Shown one piece after another: positions 41,975 to 44,489 of a DNA stretch of 44,489 nucleotides. This stretch comes from an uncultured Pelagibacteraceae bacterium. GTDB taxonomy: Bacteria > Pseudomonadota > Alphaproteobacteria > Pelagibacterales > Pelagibacteraceae. The notes below the pieces were generated by a model. That model had not been told where the DNA came from. It saw only the letters and a program-made list of their open reading frames with translations, and did not search any database. Location of the stretch: positions 1-44,489 of the forward strand of contig CABZGO010000010.1 in assembly GCA_902525355.1 (NCBI GenBank), in the 5' to 3' direction. The translations under genes were made by a program, and so were the position numbers. The stretch's first letter is position 1, and each line of letters starts with the position of its first letter.

Positions 41975-42748
41975 TTATTTATTTTTCCAGTTTGGTTTTC
42001 TTTTTTGCAAGAAAGCTGAAATTCCCTCTTTTGCATCTTGTGAGGCCATATTTAAGGTCATCATTTTACTAGTAAATTTATATGCATCTCCTAATGGCAT
42101 TTCTAATTGTTTATAAAAAGCTTGCTTACCAATTTTAATTGTTAAATTTGATTTAGAAGATATTTTTTTCGCGATTTTTAAAACTTCCACATTAATTTTT
42201 TTATTAGAAAAATAATCATTAATTAAACCAATTTCCTTTGCATATTTTGCATTTATTGGATCTCCAGTTAAAAGCATCTTCATCATAATTTTTCTAGTAA
42301 CTTTTCTACTAACTGCAACCATTGGTGTACTGCAGAAAAGTCCAATATTTACTCCAGGTGTTGCAAATTTAGCTGTTGCTGTGCTATATGCTAGATCACA
42401 ACTTGCAGCCAACTGACACCCAGCCGCATAAGCTGCACCATGTACTTTTGCAATAACTGGTTTTTTTCCTTCTACAATTTTAATCATTAATTTTGAGCAA
42501 AGATTAAATAGTTTTAAATGGTTTGATCTATTCTTTATTCCACTTACCTCTTTAAGATTATGCCCAGCGCTAAAACCCTTGCCTGATCCTTCTAAGATTA
42601 TTACCCTAGTATCATTATCTTTATTTAGCTTAGTAAAAACATTTAAAAGATCTCTTAAAGTTTTAAATGATAATGAATTATATGTTTTAGGATCACTAAT
42701 TATTACATTTGTGATTCCATTTCCTAATTTTTTTGTTTTGACGTTCAT
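41975..42748 (-). CDS. Crotonase-fold protein, ECHDC3-like, without catalytic hydratase glutamates
   Basis: The 257 residues have the crotonase fold with oxyanion-hole segments FSAGHNLKE and HGAAYAAGC. In true enoyl-CoA hydratases two Glu add water. Here they are Q112 (GCQLAASCD) and G132 (FATPGVNIGLFCSTP). This exact pattern matches, from memory, the ECHDC3 group of animals and bacteria, whose reaction is unsettled. Annotation as an enoyl-CoA hydratase would therefore be misleading. It starts within an ATGA overlap with the nucleotidyltransferase gene. Confidence 0.85.
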   Translation of the reverse strand: MNVKTKKLGNGITNVIISDPKTYNSLSFKTLRDLLNVFTKLNKDNDTRVIILEGSGKGFSAGHNLKEVSGIKNRSNHLKLFNLCSKLMIKIVEGKKPVIAKVHGAAYAAGCQLAASCDLAYSTATAKFATPGVNIGLFCSTPMVAVSRKVTRKIMMKMLLTGDPINAKYAKEIGLINDYFSNKKINVEVLKIAKKISSKSNLTIKIGKQAFYKQLEMPLGDAYKFTSKMMTLNMASQDAKEGISAFLQKRKPNWKNK

Positions 42749-43119
42749 TTTAGCTCACCATCTTCACGCATTTTAGCTCTTATTTTTGTGGCTGAAATTT
42801 TTTGTATTTCTTCAGATAATTCTATCTCCTCAATTTTATAGCCAACCCCTCTTCCATAACAAATATTCGTTATATTTGGCACCATCATAATTTTAAATCT
42901 TCCCTCAAATTCAGGATTTAATTTATCTTCTATATTTTTTTTTACGGTTTCAAAGTCAAAAGGATTATCGTCTACACCCTGAACATCTCTTATTTGTATA
43001 CATACTTGTCCAGTTTTTTTTATAATCTCTTTGAATAAAGTATAGTGACCTTCATGAAATGGTTGCCATCTTCCAAGCATTTGTGCTGTTGGCTTTTTAT
43101 TATCCCATTTGTAACTCAT
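42745..43119 (-). CDS. HxGH nucleotidyltransferase, NadM/cytidylyltransferase-like
   Basis: A 124-residue protein of the nucleotidylyltransferase superfamily: GRWQPFHEGHYTLFKEI carries the H22-x-x-H25 motif, and the C-terminal ISATKIRAKM is the ISxTxxR nucleotide-binding motif. It should transfer AMP or CMP onto a phosphate or similar group. The small size matches NadM-like or cytidylyltransferase-like enzymes, but the acceptor is unknown. It overlaps the P-loop kinase by one base and the crotonase gene by four bases, suggesting consecutive steps: kinase forms a phosphoester, nucleotidyltransferase activates it. Confidence 0.82.
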   Translation of the reverse strand: MSYKWDNKKPTAQMLGRWQPFHEGHYTLFKEIIKKTGQVCIQIRDVQGVDDNPFDFETVKKNIEDKLNPEFEGRFKIMMVPNITNICYGRGVGYKIEEIELSEEIQKISATKIRAKMREDGELK

Positions 43120-43526
43120 TATGATATTTCCTTAATAATCTTATTAGCCCAAACCTTAGCATCTTGGGTAATTACATGAAAATCAAATTTTTCGGGCTTA
43201 ACAAACATCTTGTTAGTATCATCAAACCTTCCTTCTTTAATTGTATCAACCCAAATTATATAATCTGCTGGAAATAAACTTCTTGCTTCTGGTGTTGGAC
43301 AAACAAAATCAGCAATCACAAAATGTCCTTCATTTTTCAATTTTAATGCAAATTCTGCCATTCTTTTAGCTTGTCTTTTTCTGCCTTCTTCAGAAAAATC
43401 CCAATCGTTTGCTGCTTTTCTAACTTCGTCAGCATTTAATCTTTTTGCCTTGAGTTTAGGGGCAAGTTCTTCTGCCAAGGTAGTCTTGCCAGCCCCAGGT
43501 AAACCCATAATTAAAATTATTTTCAT
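43119..43526 (-). CDS. APS-kinase-like P-loop kinase
   Basis: A 135-residue P-loop kinase with Walker A GLPGAGKTT and an adenylylsulfate-kinase-like layout: LNADEVRKAA for the DGDNVR segment, WDFSEEGRKRQAKRMAEFA, and VIADFVCPTPEAR for the FISP-R segment. It is shorter than CysC (about 200) and the altered DGDNVR motif argues for a substrate other than APS. It overlaps the M24 gene upstream and the nucleotidyltransferase gene downstream by one base each, so all are in one operon. Confidence 0.82.
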   Translation of the reverse strand: MKIILIMGLPGAGKTTLAEELAPKLKAKRLNADEVRKAANDWDFSEEGRKRQAKRMAEFALKLKNEGHFVIADFVCPTPEARSLFPADYIIWVDTIKEGRFDDTNKMFVKPEKFDFHVITQDAKVWANKIIKEIS

Positions 43527-44488
43527 TAAATTTTTTCTAATGGATGATGAGACATTAACTCTAATCCATTTTCACCAACTAAATATTGCTGTTCTAATTT
43601 CACCCCTTCATGCCCTCCAACTTCTCCAATATAACTTTCTAGAGTAATTGTCATATTTTTTTGAAATGTTCCACCTCTTTCACCTCCGTCTGTTGGATAT
43701 CTAATTGCTGGCCATTCATCACATAAACCTATGCCGTGAAGCATAACAGAGTATCTATTTCCATAATATTTATTTGGAAGAGTCCAAGCTTTCTCGGTAA
43801 ATTCCTTAAATGATACACCAGCTTTGATTAATCTTGAATTATAATCAATCTGATCTACAGCTGTGTGGTATAATTTTTTTTGATAATCATTGAATTTATT
43901 TCCACAAACAAATGTTCTTGAGATATCTGCACAATATCCATATGGGCCAACCATATCTGTATCAAATGAGACTATTTCACCTTCTTGTATAATTTTATTA
44001 CTACTTTCTTGCATCCAAGGATTAGTTCTGGTGCCAGAGGATAAAATTCTACATTCTATCCACTCTCCACCATTTTCAATGTTAGTTTTATGTAAAATCG
44101 ACCATAACTCATCCTCTGTAATCCCTGGTTTCAAGTAATCTCTCATTTTAATTATTCCAATATCTGCAACATCCAGGGCTGCTCTCATACATTCAATTTC
44201 CTCTTGTGACTTAATTACTCTCGCTTGTTCAATTATTTTTTTTCCGTCTACTACTTGAATACCAATTTTGTTAAGTTCATTTACAGCAGGACCGTTTATT
44301 ACATCAATTGCAATTGTTTTACTTTTAAAATAAGAGTTAGATAAGTCTCTTATTTCATTTACCCATTTTTTAAGCTGAGATTCTGATTGATCTCCGTTGC
44401 TGAAGTAATCCCAAGTAATTGCAGGTCTTATTTCATCTATAAGATCAAGACCTTTAGATAAAATTTCACAATTAAAATATTCGTACAA
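43526..44488 (-). CDS. M24-family protein with DddP-like metal site, N-terminus outside window
   Basis: The frame is open to the window end, so only about 320 C-terminal residues are seen. The metal pattern is complete: D176, D178 and D188 (FDTDMVGPYGYCADISRT), H251 (LHGIG), E284 (LESYIG) and E299 (KLEQQ). The DxD plus third Asp 10 residues later, the 15-residue gap between the two Glu, and D257 six after the His reproduce the spacing I recall for the DMSP lyase DddP (D295, D297, D307, H371, D377, E406, E421). A Xaa-Pro-type peptidase is the alternative, so I give no gene name. Confidence 0.8.
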   Translation of the reverse strand: MYEYFNCEILSKGLDLIDEIRPAITWDYFSNGDQSESQLKKWVNEIRDLSNSYFKSKTIAIDVINGPAVNELNKIGIQVVDGKKIIEQARVIKSQEEIECMRAALDVADIGIIKMRDYLKPGITEDELWSILHKTNIENGGEWIECRILSSGTRTNPWMQESSNKIIQEGEIVSFDTDMVGPYGYCADISRTFVCGNKFNDYQKKLYHTAVDQIDYNSRLIKAGVSFKEFTEKAWTLPNKYYGNRYSVMLHGIGLCDEWPAIRYPTDGGERGGTFQKNMTITLESYIGEVGGHEGVKLEQQYLVGENGLELMSHHPLEKI

Positions 44489-44489
44489 T

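Noticed and set aside
1-44489. Search for tRNA, rRNA, CRISPR, insertion sequences, integrases or phage genes
   Set aside because: No gap is long enough for an undetected large element, and I saw no cloverleaf, repeat array, transposase or terminal repeats.

Overview
This is a very AT-rich, gene-dense bacterial chromosome segment. Many neighbouring genes overlap by 1 to 20 bases or are only a few bases apart, intergenic spaces are very short, and there are no mobile elements, CRISPR arrays, rRNAs or tRNAs that I can see. The gene content points to an alphaproteobacterium of the Pelagibacterales (SAR11) type: two dimethylglycine/sarcosine-dehydrogenase-like flavoproteins, ETF plus ETF:quinone oxidoreductase, an AcuI-type acrylyl-CoA reductase, ABC uptake systems and few regulators. 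The taxonomic call is inference; no marker gene was compared.

Layout. 1-2.2 kb (+): end of an M23 peptidase, a 2-keto-4-pentenoate-hydratase-like enzyme and a creatinase-like M24 protein. 2.2-9.3 kb (-): an operon running from a secreted sugar/polyol-binding protein through two permeases, a 63-residue membrane protein and two different ATPases to dihydroxyacetone-kinase subunits DhaL and DhaK. 9.4-11.7 kb (+): a divergent pair, sugar-phosphate-isomerase-like plus Gfo/Idh/MocA dehydrogenase, probably the catabolic arm for the imported substrate. 11.7-12.07 kb (+): a structured leader, a basic 63-residue peptide gene of unknown function and a strong terminator. 12.1-20 kb (-): cupin, SOUL, NAD-binding and aminotransferase genes, a small hypothetical, a histidine phosphatase, a TPR protein, TldE/TldD and a fluoroacetate-dehalogenase-like hydrolase. 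20.1-22.2 kb (+): guaC and dmlA. 22.2-30.9 kb (-): AEC transporter, TauD-like dioxygenase, first dimethylglycine-dehydrogenase paralogue, Fe(III) uptake FbpC and FbpB, a peroxiredoxin, a small Cys-rich ORF and FbpA behind two Fur-box-like palindromes. 31-33.5 kb (-): LysR regulator, acuI, folE. 33.6-34.4 kb (+): hisI and a DUF2237 gene. 34.4-40.2 kb (-): ETF-QO, etfA, etfB and the second dimethylglycine/sarcosine-dehydrogenase paralogue. 40.3-44.5 kb (-): two small envelope proteins, an NAD(P)H-quinone-oxidoreductase-like flavodoxin, a CoA-binding protein, an ECHDC3-like crotonase, an NadM-like nucleotidyltransferase, an APS-kinase-like P-loop kinase and a truncated M24 protein carrying the DddP-type residue pattern.

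How the parts fit. The two large flavoproteins with ETF and ETF-QO form a complete electron route from methylated amines such as dimethylglycine or sarcosine to quinone. The polyol/sugar ABC system, isomerase, dehydrogenase and DHA kinase look like one uptake-and-catabolism locus of unknown substrate. The DddP-like protein and AcuI suggest DMSP/acrylate metabolism. The least explained items are the switch-like leader with its 63-residue peptide, the coupled nucleotidyltransferase/kinase pair, the ECHDC3-like crotonase that lacks both hydratase glutamates, and the Cys-rich ORF at the end of the fbpA transcript.
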